64,000 nucleotides of DNA from Microbulbifer sp. ALW1 (lineage in GTDB: Bacteria; Pseudomonadota; Gammaproteobacteria; Pseudomonadales; Cellvibrionaceae), in contig NZ_CP047569.1 of the NCBI RefSeq assembly GCF_009903625.1, positions 4,611,001-4,675,000 on the forward strand, in the 5' to 3' direction. The first letter of the stretch is position 1, and the number at the start of each line of letters is the position of its first letter. This document shows, piece by piece, positions 11,401 to 18,929 of the stretch. The notes beneath the pieces were generated by a model. That model did no database searches. It saw only the letters and a program-made list of their open reading frames with translations, and was not told where the DNA came from. The translations under genes were made by a program, and so were the position numbers.

Positions 11401-14400
11401 CGACAGCGCCAATAGCACCGCGTCGGTGGACGTTGTCGAGCCTTTGCTATTAATCGACAAAGAACTGCTCAGTCCCACACCGCTGACCCTTGGCGGTCTC
11501 GCGCAGTACCAGATTACAGTGCAACTCGACCCCGCCAGTGGTGCCGATGCTTACAACGTAGTGCTTCAGGATGCGCTGCCACCCTATATCGCCTCGGTGG
11601 AAAATATTCAGATAGATGTGACCGGCGGCTCGCCCACCATCATCGACAACTCCATCGCAGATCTGTTGCTACTAGATATCAGTGAAATCGACAGCACCAC
11701 CGTCATCACCATCACCATTGATGCCAGGGTGACCAGTGACCCCGCCGCCATAGGACAAACTACGACGAATACCACGGTTGCCGATTACACCAGTCTGGAT
11801 ACGCCGGACGGTGGCGACGACAGCGACATAGAGCGCGAGTACGAGGTCAGCGATGAAGTTACTGCGGATATCGAAGCGGTCGACCTGTTTATCGACAAGG
11901 ACGATGGTGGCATCGATGTAGACAACCCGGCAGCACCGGGCGATACCATCACCTACACCATCAACTACGGAAACCGTGGCAACCTTGATGCCACCGGTGT
12001 AGTGATCACCGAGACTTTGCCAGATTATGTCATTTACGACCCCGCCGATAATCCCGGCTGGGTGCTCAATGGGGACACCCTGACCTTCGACGTGGGCGAT
12101 CTCGCTGCCGGTGAAACCGGCTCCGTCGAACTCATCGTGACCATTATCAATCCACTGCCTTCCGGTGTGGAAGAAACCAACAATACCGTGTCCATTGATG
12201 GCGATGAAAGTAACGGCGCCGATCCCACACCGGGCGACAATACCGATGTGGATGTTACGCCTATCGAGGCCGCACCGGACTATGTCATCGACAAGGTGGA
12301 GGAGTTCGACGATCCGGCCTTCCCCGGTGAAACCATCAGCTGGAGCATTACCATCGTTAACGAGGGCAATCAGGATGGCACCGGCGTGGTGATCACCGAC
12401 CAGTTGCCTTCCACCCCGTTTGTTTCTGGCTATACCGCCAGCGATGGAGGCATAGTCGATATCGATGCGGGCACCGTAGTCTGGAATATTGGCGATCTCG
12501 CCGTTGGCGAGAGCGTGACAGTAACCCTTACCGGGATAGTGGCAGACGAAGTGCCTCCGCGTATTCCGCTGCAGGTCAACGCGGCGGAAGTCACCGATGA
12601 TGGCACCAATGGCCCCGACCCGACCCCGGAAAACAATGTCGATAGCGAACCCTTCGACATAACCGAAGTGGATCTTTCCATTACCAAAGACGACGGTGGT
12701 ATCACCACCGCACCCGGAGGCACCGTTGTCTATACCCTGACCTACGCCAATCTCGGAACGGCGCTGGCAGACAACGTGCTCATCACCGAGACGCTGCCAC
12801 CGAATACCACCTTCGATGCGGCGAGTTCTACCGCGGGCTGGGTAGACCAGGGAGATGGCACCTTTACCTTCGACCTTGGTACTCTGGATCCTGGCGAAAC
12901 CGGCACCGTGGATTTCGCAGTAATTGTCGATGACCCGCTTCCCGCCGGCGTCGAGGAAGTGCTGAACAGCACCGAGATTTCCTATGACGACGGCCGCGGG
13001 CCGGATCAGAATCTCGATAACAATAGCGATGATGACAATACCCCGATCAATGCGCAGCCGGATTATGTGATCGACAAGATCGAGAACTTCGACGATCCCG
13101 CTAACCCCGGTGACACCATCGAGTGGACCATCGAGGTCAGCAACCAGGGCAACCAGGATGGCACCGGTGTGGTGGTCACCGATAACCTGCCCGATACCAG
13201 CCTGTTCAATTCCTTTGTCGCCAGTGACGGTGGCGTGATCGATCTGGATGCCGGCACCGTAACCTGGAATATCGGCGATCTCGCCGCCGGGGACTCGGTG
13301 AGCTTTACCTTGTCCGCGGTGGTGAACGAAAGTGTGCCCACGGTAATCCCCACCCAGACCAATACCGTGACCGTGGACGATGACGGCACCAATGGTGCCG
13401 ACCCAACTCCGGACAACAACACCGACAGTGAAGACCTGGATATCACTTATGTGGATCTCGCCATCGACAAGGACGATGGCGGTGTCACCGTTGAGCCGGG
13501 CGATACCCTGGTCTACACCCTGACCTATGCCAACAACGGCACCGCGGATGCCACCGGTGTAACCATCACCGAATCATTGCCTGAATACGCCACCTTCGAC
13601 GCGGCCAATTCCACCGCCGGTTGGATCGACAACGGCGACGGCACTTTCACATTTAACGTGGGCGCCCTTGCCGCGGGCGACAGTGGCAACGTGGAATTTG
13701 CGGTGATCATCGATGAGCCGATTCCCTCCGGCGTGGAGGAGACCAGCAACACCACCAGCATCACCGACGATGGCGACAGCGGCCCCGACCAGAACACCGA
13801 CGACAATGACGACGATGAAGTAACACCCATCGACGGCCGCCCGGATTATGTAATCGACAAGATCGAAAACTTTGACGATCCCGCCAATCCCGGCGATACC
13901 ATCGAGTGGACCATCGAGGTCAGCAACCAGGGCAACCAGGATGGCACCGGTGTGGTGGTCACTGATAACTTGCCCGATACCAGCCTGTTCAGTGATTTTA
14001 TTGCCAGCGACGGCGGTGTGATCGACCTGGATGCCGGTACCGTCACCTGGAATATCGGCGATCTCGCCGCCGGGGACTCGGTGAGCTTTACCTTGTCCGC
14101 GGTGGTGAACGAAAGTGTGCCCACGGTAATCCCCACCCAGACCAATACCGTGACCGTGGACGATGACGGCACCAATGGTGCCGACCCAACTCCGGACAAC
14201 AACACCGACAGTGAAGACCTGGATATCACTTATGTGGATCTCGCCATCGACAAGGACGATGGCGGTGTCACCGTTGAGCCGGGCGATACCCTGGTCTACA
14301 CCCTGACCTATGCCAACAACGGCACCGCGGATGCCACCGGTGTAACCATCACCGAGTCACTGCCTGAATACGCCACCTTCGACGCCGCCAACTCCACCGC

Positions 14401-16792
14401 GGGTTGGATCGACAACGGCGACGGCACTTTCACGTTTAACGTAGGCGCCCTTGCCGCGGGCGACAGTGGTAGTGTGGAATTTGCGGTGATCATCGATGAG
14501 CCGATTCCCTCCGGTGTGGAGGAAACCAGCAACACCACCAGCATCACTGACGATGGCGACAGCGGCCCCGACCAGAATACCGACGACAATGACGACGATG
14601 AAGTTACGCCCATCGACGGTCGCCCGGATTATGTAATCGACAAGATCGAGAACTTCGACGATCCCGCCAATCCCGGCGATACCATTGAGTGGACCATTGA
14701 AGTCAGCAACCAGGGCAACCAGGACGGCACCGGTGTGGTGGTGACCGATAACCTGCCCGATACCAGCCTGTTCAGTGATTTCATTGCCAGTGACGGCGGT
14801 GTGATCGACCTGGATGCCGGCACCGTAACCTGGAATATCGGCGACCTCGCCGCCGGGGATTCGGTGAGCTTCACTCTTACCGCAGTGGTGGCAGAGTCCG
14901 TGCCCACGGTAATTCCCACCCAGACCAACACCGTGACCGTGGACGATGACGGCACCAACGGCCCGGATCCGACCCCGGACAACAACACCGACAGTGAAGA
15001 TCTGGATATCACCTATGTGGATCTCGCCATCGACAAGGACGATGGCGGTGTCACCGTCGAGCCGGGCGATACCCTGGTCTACACCCTGACCTATGCAAAC
15101 AACGGCACCGCGGATGCCACCGGTGTAACCATCACCGAGTCACTGCCTGAATACGCCACCTTCGACGCCGCCAACTCCACCGCGGGTTGGATCGACAACG
15201 GCGACGGCACTTTCACGTTTAACGTAGGCGCCCTTGCCGCGGGCGACAGTGGTAGTGTGGAATTTGCGGTGATCATCGATGAGCCGATTCCCTCCGGTGT
15301 GGAGGAAACCAGCAACACCACCAGCATCACTGACGATGGCGACAGCGGCCCCGACCAGAATACCGACGACAATGACGACGATGAAGTTACGCCCATCGAC
15401 GGTCGTCCGGATTATGTGATCGACAAGATCGAGAATTTCGATGATCCAGTGAATCCGGGCGATGCCATTTCCTGGACCATTGAAGTGCGCAACGAAGGCA
15501 ACCAGGACGGTACCGGCGTTGTGGTCACTGACCTTCTCCCAGACACCAGCCTGTTCAACAACTTTACTGCGAGTAACGGCGGGGTGATTGATCTCGACGC
15601 CGGCACCGTCACCTGGAATATCGGCGATCTGGCAGTGGGAGAGAGTGTCACGCTGACACTTACCGCGGTGGTGGCCGACACTGTCCCAGCCAATGTCGGC
15701 CCACAAACCAACACCGTGGTGGTCGACGATGACGGCAGTAACGGCCTGGATCCAACGCCGGACAACAACCGCGACGACGAAACCCTGGTCATTGAGTTTG
15801 TGGATCTGTTTGTCGACAAAGACCACGGTGACGCGGAGCCCGGGCCAACCGACACCCTTGTTTACACCCTGAGTTATGGCAATGCTGGCACCGCCGAGGC
15901 CACCGGCGTAGTCATCACCGAAACCCTGCCGCCGAACACCAGTTTCGATGCCGCCAACTCCAGTCCGGGATGGGTGCAGAACGGCGATGTGTTCACCTTT
16001 GACGTCGGTACCCTGGCCGCAGGGGAAACCGGTATCATTACCTTTGCCGTCACCATCGACTATCCGCTGGATGCTACGGTGCAGCAGATCAACAATACGG
16101 CCGAAATCACCGACGATGGTAATCACGGACCGGATCAGGAGATCGACAACAACCGCGACGACGATGTCACCGACCTGTTCAACCCCGGGCCCAATGTCGA
16201 CAACATTACTCTGTCGCAACTATTCCCGGAGTACATCTATCCACCTAGGGAGTGGGAGCGCCAACAGCCTGAATTACATGGCCGCTTGATCTCGAAGGAA
16301 ACCGAAGATCTCAGGGCGAACCTGCAGGGTGCACGCAATGGTGGCAACTTCGACCCCGGGTTTGGTAGCGCGGACGGTCGCTTCTACCCCAATGACTGGT
16401 CGCGAGTATTCAGTAACGATCTGTCTATCGACACCAGTGCCTCGGCCGGCATGGAAAAATCCAGCCCCCTGGCACTGGACAAGGATCTGGGGCGCTACCG
16501 CGCCAATTCACTATTCGGTGATTTTGAGCGGCCGGCAGCGAGTCCGGAACTGCCTGCTGGGGCAACCAACTCGGTACCAGTAACAGCGCCTCTGCCAGCA
16601 CCACTCCAGTCTTCGCCCTTCCAGTCGGGCCCTGGCGCAGACGAACCACTCAACCTGATTCCAGAGCGCAGCCAGTTGCAGCGCCAGTTGGATGACATCG
16701 CCCGTGAATTGAGCGAAGCACAGGTATCGCCGCTGCTTGCCGCCTTCGCCGCGCTCAGTGTGGCGGAAACCGGAGACAAGCCAGTCAAATAA
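5468..16792 (+). CDS. Giant LEPR-XLL / DUF4347 / DUF11-repeat surface protein (3774 aa)
   Basis: Starts at ATG 5468 behind a strong AAGGAAAGAGG site. There is no ordinary signal peptide; residues 29-38 read LEKRVLLDAS, matching the LEPR-XLL type leader found on very large exported proteins. Residues ~94-280 are a DUF4347 domain with ISHGG (His168) and LLYGCN (Cys216). From ~450 to ~3580 the chain is a ladder of Ig-like DUF11 modules (recurring pattern G-D-T-I-x-W/Y-x-I, then GTGVVVTDNLP) with very acidic Asp-rich loops, likely Ca2+ binding. The last five paired modules repeat every 261 residues. The final ~200 residues (from FNPGPNVDN) are Pro/Ser-rich with a helical end and carry no RTX nonapeptides or LPXTG. 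Role inferred: secreted or surface-held adhesin/biofilm protein exported by the preceding operon. No frameshift is seen over 11.3 kb. A terminator-like hairpin follows. Confidence 0.85.
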   Translation: MELNEFSRSSLAQAINQQGRQLTSLRRVLEKRVLLDASVAADISHSASDTSGPEIAESADAKNGHDNSENNSDNNGGQDSTAEGFAPDAGQRQELVVIDLQLNDAQALIDDLVQQASEVTEENGILQLAIGERSVSLLTLDASDSLQTVTDFLADNGQTFDAIHLISHGGAGGIDVGGEELSLTSLAATDGGSHSTQLQSWESSLSADADILLYGCNTGYSLTGERFIDQIASLTGADVAASDDATGSALRGGDWELEQQKGEVETDIVFSKLLQGAWEGLMVATPGATVDAPSEDFINESTDIGISFENDGDTVGYGPFIDVVTGPGMTVDGTSGLNGANVETYTYENGQWVDSGGNPVLFHPFDFNQTGAIPLPPGEEGSTWYAIQLPFGSYSPDQPSFDFDVSVILDEAAGAMVGVPIPVWVRPGFAYGNDPLNNPDTDPPIVSNPIETTVTPTVIEVEKTAQDGDGDNNSIGDDGETVTGPSEPVVWRVNVDIANLSTVENLVVTEEVPNNFYYVPGNVVVTDSGGNPLNVTITEPPEGANNGSELIIEFNDPITGTLATNDIVITYTGYVPDVDANGDPIVINDGANDAIRNEVSVTGEYQDQTISDSDDAIITAVATALQKDVVLIDDVGGTGITPGDRLQYTLTLEVSDYIRLTDLLLTDSIQDGLEIDPDSFTFEIFTNGNTFGPDAIGSGNLSVTENGGDGSTDVSIDLSQELIDRGISPNGGLNGDLFQDTAIDGTTTVTITYEATIRETYLATGDAVNVYDVINNQATVNGSLGSANGQDVSNSGNESVQIEGADSSKSVYAIDGSTDPADLTDIAVGQTVTFAIDIDLATLDDAGLSITDYLPQPVFEAIAPVFFDTTEGANIPGVGEWGFGPATDFANWPDGYLDGANVTTSADSGNNSITWTLDPVEQLSSVGGHVQLLFTVQVLDQPFTDGLFLTNVASVTVNGTDETVTLPPGGIQIEVVSPDVNVTKGVISTDDGSGIFDPDPPGPVTFDPAGTPGDGSPPWTGTITSDDLDTTPIDSNLSDIDAGDTVRFAITLENTGGSDAFNLVISDTLPDGFVIPPGGLNLQVFTGDGNPIGFTGDLFTGGITLDDPSADEGALNEGRDPDTGTTTDGSNIIIITYDLIATDAVQPGQEIVNTAQLEAYGGVDGGNDYTEGNTDIDWQDDATVEVKQNTVDKALNSTSIVSPNNGDAEAVIGETAIYTLTIEIAEGITPSASILDTLDTGLQFVELISATSSSADIQNAAGDPWSQADLIVTPNGQQVDFDLGDLTNVNRDNTVTESITITYRVLVQNILSNQSSVQLNNRAQFSWDSTDDGIDNPTINDTDSAENITVIEPDLQIDKSLTGTSPRIDANDQVEYTVVISHTGFSDTDAFDATFIDTLPPELTNVVLASATLSINGSDVDVSGLFQVNGNTIEMVPGQSFDLPLGATLTLVIEANVINNIVVGTEITNTGTVDWESIDGDDPNERTGEDGPGGLNDYITDDSATFTVDEITAGKSVISTSIIDPYNERLEAVIGEEVTYEARFTVPEGEAPNAEIIDILPAGMEFVSFDGVFIGTDIQVLNGGFGTPSITDNPDGTTTLNFGTADLQNTGNDGLAIEDTIAVFYTVRVTNVVSNQAGVVLSNDAQFRWDIDGNGSNTDPGDGFQQDSADVTVIEPQLTIEKVADITTGDNGDQVTYTITVTNPDDGSSTTAYDVSFSDQLPVELENISFSANLVLGGSTPSDVTGFFTYDSATNQLLLDPQAELDIFPGSVVTITITGTLANTVTGSTITNATDVDWTSLDGADLEERTGEDGEGGLLNDYAAGDTADITVNRPAVDKVLVSTSQNDDLNDDTEATIGEIVTFSVTVTLPEATLTGQIIDDFGPGFEFIDLVSVTASNPDAIILDPDAITIIDDPANNTIGLDFGTLINTDTDNSTVETVTFTYRLRVTDIPTNVDGTTLNNEVLLQYDTDGDGTFDDSANSTASVDVVEPLLLIDKELLSPTPLTLGGLAQYQITVQLDPASGADAYNVVLQDALPPYIASVENIQIDVTGGSPTIIDNSIADLLLLDISEIDSTTVITITIDARVTSDPAAIGQTTTNTTVADYTSLDTPDGGDDSDIEREYEVSDEVTADIEAVDLFIDKDDGGIDVDNPAAPGDTITYTINYGNRGNLDATGVVITETLPDYVIYDPADNPGWVLNGDTLTFDVGDLAAGETGSVELIVTIINPLPSGVEETNNTVSIDGDESNGADPTPGDNTDVDVTPIEAAPDYVIDKVEEFDDPAFPGETISWSITIVNEGNQDGTGVVITDQLPSTPFVSGYTASDGGIVDIDAGTVVWNIGDLAVGESVTVTLTGIVADEVPPRIPLQVNAAEVTDDGTNGPDPTPENNVDSEPFDITEVDLSITKDDGGITTAPGGTVVYTLTYANLGTALADNVLITETLPPNTTFDAASSTAGWVDQGDGTFTFDLGTLDPGETGTVDFAVIVDDPLPAGVEEVLNSTEISYDDGRGPDQNLDNNSDDDNTPINAQPDYVIDKIENFDDPANPGDTIEWTIEVSNQGNQDGTGVVVTDNLPDTSLFNSFVASDGGVIDLDAGTVTWNIGDLAAGDSVSFTLSAVVNESVPTVIPTQTNTVTVDDDGTNGADPTPDNNTDSEDLDITYVDLAIDKDDGGVTVEPGDTLVYTLTYANNGTADATGVTITESLPEYATFDAANSTAGWIDNGDGTFTFNVGALAAGDSGNVEFAVIIDEPIPSGVEETSNTTSITDDGDSGPDQNTDDNDDDEVTPIDGRPDYVIDKIENFDDPANPGDTIEWTIEVSNQGNQDGTGVVVTDNLPDTSLFSDFIASDGGVIDLDAGTVTWNIGDLAAGDSVSFTLSAVVNESVPTVIPTQTNTVTVDDDGTNGADPTPDNNTDSEDLDITYVDLAIDKDDGGVTVEPGDTLVYTLTYANNGTADATGVTITESLPEYATFDAANSTAGWIDNGDGTFTFNVGALAAGDSGSVEFAVIIDEPIPSGVEETSNTTSITDDGDSGPDQNTDDNDDDEVTPIDGRPDYVIDKIENFDDPANPGDTIEWTIEVSNQGNQDGTGVVVTDNLPDTSLFSDFIASDGGVIDLDAGTVTWNIGDLAAGDSVSFTLTAVVAESVPTVIPTQTNTVTVDDDGTNGPDPTPDNNTDSEDLDITYVDLAIDKDDGGVTVEPGDTLVYTLTYANNGTADATGVTITESLPEYATFDAANSTAGWIDNGDGTFTFNVGALAAGDSGSVEFAVIIDEPIPSGVEETSNTTSITDDGDSGPDQNTDDNDDDEVTPIDGRPDYVIDKIENFDDPVNPGDAISWTIEVRNEGNQDGTGVVVTDLLPDTSLFNNFTASNGGVIDLDAGTVTWNIGDLAVGESVTLTLTAVVADTVPANVGPQTNTVVVDDDGSNGLDPTPDNNRDDETLVIEFVDLFVDKDHGDAEPGPTDTLVYTLSYGNAGTAEATGVVITETLPPNTSFDAANSSPGWVQNGDVFTFDVGTLAAGETGIITFAVTIDYPLDATVQQINNTAEITDDGNHGPDQEIDNNRDDDVTDLFNPGPNVDNITLSQLFPEYIYPPREWERQQPELHGRLISKETEDLRANLQGARNGGNFDPGFGSADGRFYPNDWSRVFSNDLSIDTSASAGMEKSSPLALDKDLGRYRANSLFGDFERPAASPELPAGATNSVPVTAPLPAPLQSSPFQSGPGADEPLNLIPERSQLQRQLDDIARELSEAQVSPLLAAFAALSVAETGDKPVK
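9020..11880 (+). repeat. Three diverged ~970-bp two-module units in the giant gene
   Basis: The phrase K-(A/S)-(L/V)-x-STS followed by an E-A-x-I-G-E segment recurs at about 9040, 10006 and 10978, giving periods of 966 and 972 bases. Each is followed by a second module starting L-x-I-(D/E)-K. The units are clearly related but diverged at the DNA level, so they are older than the 783-bp array that follows. Confidence 0.6.
12277..16190 (+). repeat. Five tandem 783-bp (261-residue) DUF11 pair units
   Basis: Units begin near 12277, 13060, 13843, 14626 and 15409, each opening with PDYVIDK. Every unit holds two DUF11 modules, one starting PDYVIDKIENFDD and one starting VDLAIDKDDGG. Units two to four (13060-15408) are almost identical in DNA, differing by scattered third-position changes, while the first and last units are diverged. 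The pattern fits recent copy-number expansion at the centre of the array by recombination. Assembly of copy number from short reads would be unreliable here. Confidence 0.88.
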
Positions 16793-16869
16793 GCAAACCG
16801 TGGTGGAAGACGGCAGTCCTGCCCGTCAGGCGCCACAATATGTCAAAAGCCTGACCGGTTCGGTCAATT

Positions 16870-16905
16870 CCCACCGCAGTGGATACAGTATCCTGCTGCG
16901 GTGGG
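16870..16905 (+). terminator. Long hairpin after the giant gene
   Basis: CCCACCGCAG (16870-16879) pairs with CTGCGGTGGG (16896-16905), and an inner GGATA/TATCC pair extends the stem to nearly the whole 36 bases. It is followed only by TTATT, so it is a modest intrinsic terminator or an mRNA-stabilising hairpin. It lies 78 bases past the stop of the giant gene. The rest of 16793-17064 shows no gene. Confidence 0.6.
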
Positions 16906-17064
16906 TTATTCCCGTGCCGAATTTCGAAATCCGTCCGCAAAAACCCAGAGGACAGCGGCCAGCTCCCGTACAATTTGGGACTATTGAATAGATAACCACA
17001 ATAATCGCAACCAGTTGCAACCCATTGCCATTGCGTGAGTCGCAGCGTAAGTCGAGCCAACAGC

Positions 17065-18510
17065 ATGACCGAGATCGTCGCCCCCGTAGAAAACCAGCAG
17101 ACTGTGAACCTGCAGTCGCTACTGGATCAGCAACGCCAAGCCTACCTCGCCAACCCGTCACCGGACCGCGAACAGCGGGTCAACGACCTGCGCGCTCTGG
17201 CGCGGATGATTCGCGACCACCAGGATGCACTGGTACAGGCCGTCAGCGCCGACTATGGTAACCGCTCCCATCACGAGACGCTGTTTGCGGAAATCTTCCC
17301 GGCACTGGACAGTATCAAGGACACTATCAAACGTCTGAAGAAGTGGATGAAGCCCCAGCGGCGTCATATCGACTTTACCGCCTTCCCCACCTCCTCCACC
17401 AAGGTAATTCCCCAGCCTCTGGGTGTGGTGGGAGTGATAGTGCCGTGGAACTTCCCGATTAATCTGTCCTTCGGCCCCCTGATCAATATCTTCGCCGCCG
17501 GCAACCGCGCCATGGTGAAAATGTCGGAGAACTCCCGCAACCTGACCGCGCTGCTGAAGCGCATTAGCGGAGATTATTTTCCGGAAGACAAGCTGATATT
17601 TATCGAGGAAACCGGCGGTGTCGGCATCGAGTTTTCCACCCTCAAATTCGACCACCTGATCTTTACCGGCTCCGGCGCCACCGGGCGCAAGGTGATGGCA
17701 GCCGCCGCCGCCAACCTGACCCCGGTGACCCTGGAACTGGGCGGTAAATCCCCGGCGATTGTCGGCCCCGATTACAGCACCGACACCGCAGTAGAGCGCG
17801 TGCTCTTCTGGAAGCTGTTCAACGCCGGTCAGATCTGCACCACGGTGGACTATCTGCTATTACCGGAAGACAAGGTGGGCGACTTTGTCGAAAAAGCCAA
17901 AAAGGTCTTCAAAAAGCGCTACCCGGATATCCAGCATACAGATTACACGTCAGTAATCGACGAACGCTCCTTCCAAAGAATCTGGCTGACTCTGGACGAT
18001 GCGGTACAAAAAGGGGCGACCGCCATCGACCTCACCGACGGCCAGGGCAGCCGCGACGATGCGCTGAAAAAATTCCCCGCGCACCTGCTGATCAATGTCA
18101 GTGAAGAGATGGATGTCATGCAGCGAGAAATTTTCGGCCCGCTGCTGCCGATCAAAACCTACAAAAACCGCGAAGAAGTGGCCACCTATATCAACAGCGG
18201 CGACCGCCCACTGGCGATCTACCCCTTCACCAACGACAAGGAACTGCGGGATTACTACATCGACAATGTGATGTCCGGTGGTGTCAGCGTGAACAACGCC
18301 GTGCTGCATGTAGGGCAACACGATATCCCCTTCGGTGGTGTCGGCGAGAGCGGTATGGGCCACTATCACGGCTATGAAGGCTTCCTCACCTTCTCCAAAC
18401 TGCGCCCTGTTTTCTATCAGGGCCCGCTGGATCCGCTGAAACTACTGATGCCGCCTTACGGCAATCTCGCGGACAAAATGATGAAGTTGATGCTTCGCTT
18501 GACTAAATAA
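17065..18510 (+). CDS. Aldehyde dehydrogenase, coniferyl-aldehyde-dehydrogenase-like
   Basis: A 481-residue NAD(P)-dependent aldehyde dehydrogenase, complete. I chose the ATG at 17065 (MTEIVAPVENQQ) over an upstream GTG at 17035. Conserved features: PWNFPINL (Rossmann entry), FTGSGATGRKV, general base Glu224 in LELGGKSP, and catalytic Cys258 in NAGQICTTVDY, then EIFGPLLPI and the C-terminal GESGMGHYHG motif. The Thr-Thr-Val after the catalytic Cys and the overall length fit the coniferyl/aliphatic aldehyde group (oxidation of hydrophobic aldehydes to acids) rather than betaine or succinate-semialdehyde enzymes. It stands alone: the giant gene and its hairpin lie upstream and a repeat-rich gap follows. 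The C-terminus (KLMLRLTK) is hydrophobic/basic and might touch the membrane. Substrate is not decided by sequence. Confidence 0.85.
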   Translation: MTEIVAPVENQQTVNLQSLLDQQRQAYLANPSPDREQRVNDLRALARMIRDHQDALVQAVSADYGNRSHHETLFAEIFPALDSIKDTIKRLKKWMKPQRRHIDFTAFPTSSTKVIPQPLGVVGVIVPWNFPINLSFGPLINIFAAGNRAMVKMSENSRNLTALLKRISGDYFPEDKLIFIEETGGVGIEFSTLKFDHLIFTGSGATGRKVMAAAAANLTPVTLELGGKSPAIVGPDYSTDTAVERVLFWKLFNAGQICTTVDYLLLPEDKVGDFVEKAKKVFKKRYPDIQHTDYTSVIDERSFQRIWLTLDDAVQKGATAIDLTDGQGSRDDALKKFPAHLLINVSEEMDVMQREIFGPLLPIKTYKNREEVATYINSGDRPLAIYPFTNDKELRDYYIDNVMSGGVSVNNAVLHVGQHDIPFGGVGESGMGHYHGYEGFLTFSKLRPVFYQGPLDPLKLLMPPYGNLADKMMKLMLRLTK

Positions 18511-18554
18511 TTGGTCTTTATTTGTAGTGGTACCGAGAAATTCCCCCCGGTGGC

Positions 18555-18679
18555 GGTAAAGCGCTGGGTACCTATTTTCGAAACCGAGCTAGGCGCCCCC
18601 CTTCAATATATCCCTGTACGCTGCGTCGGCGACATCCCTGTCGCCGACGCTTTCGAAAATAGATACCCAGCACTTTACC
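18555..18679. repeat. Nested inverted repeat in the gap after aldehyde dehydrogenase
   Basis: Outer arms 18555-18583 and 18651-18679 are 29 bases each and match as inverted copies with two mismatches (arm core CTGGGTACCTATTTTCGAAA). Inside, GCGTCGGCGAC (18623-18633) pairs perfectly with GTCGCCGACGC (18640-18650), the right inner arm abutting the right outer arm. The 125-base unit could fold into one long cruciform. No coding sequence is seen in the 18511-18929 gap apart from this. It looks like a small non-autonomous mobile or extragenic palindromic element; no target duplication is evident. Confidence 0.7.
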
Positions 18680-18827
18680 TTCGCATCAAAACCCGCATCT
18701 ATATCCCACCAAACAGAATCAAAATTGCGATCAAACTGTAACTTTTGGTAGGGTAATTCCAGAGCTTTGCCATTATGGCGCTCTTTTTTTCTTGGACCTC
18801 TTTTGCAAGAGCACCAGTTCAATCACA

Positions 18828-18842
18828 ACGATGCAACATCGT
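18828..18842. promoter_or_regulatory. Short palindrome upstream of the broken TonB receptor
   Basis: ACGATG-CAA-CATCGT is a 6-bp perfect dyad about 88 bases before the ATG at 18930, within the likely promoter region. It could be an operator, but its regulator is unknown. The gene itself has a strong AAGGAG site just before its start. Confidence 0.3.
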
Positions 18843-18929
18843 CGTGCACCTCGGGCAAAGACGCCCGCTATTCAATCGCGCAATCCAGCTCGGATACTTA
18901 CGGAACACGCGTGATCACAAGGAGAAAAC

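Noticed and set aside
12277..16190. A regular repeat array that might be read as CRISPR-like or as satellite DNA
   Set aside because: The period is 783 bases, the frame stays open and every unit encodes two DUF11 modules, so it is a protein repeat.
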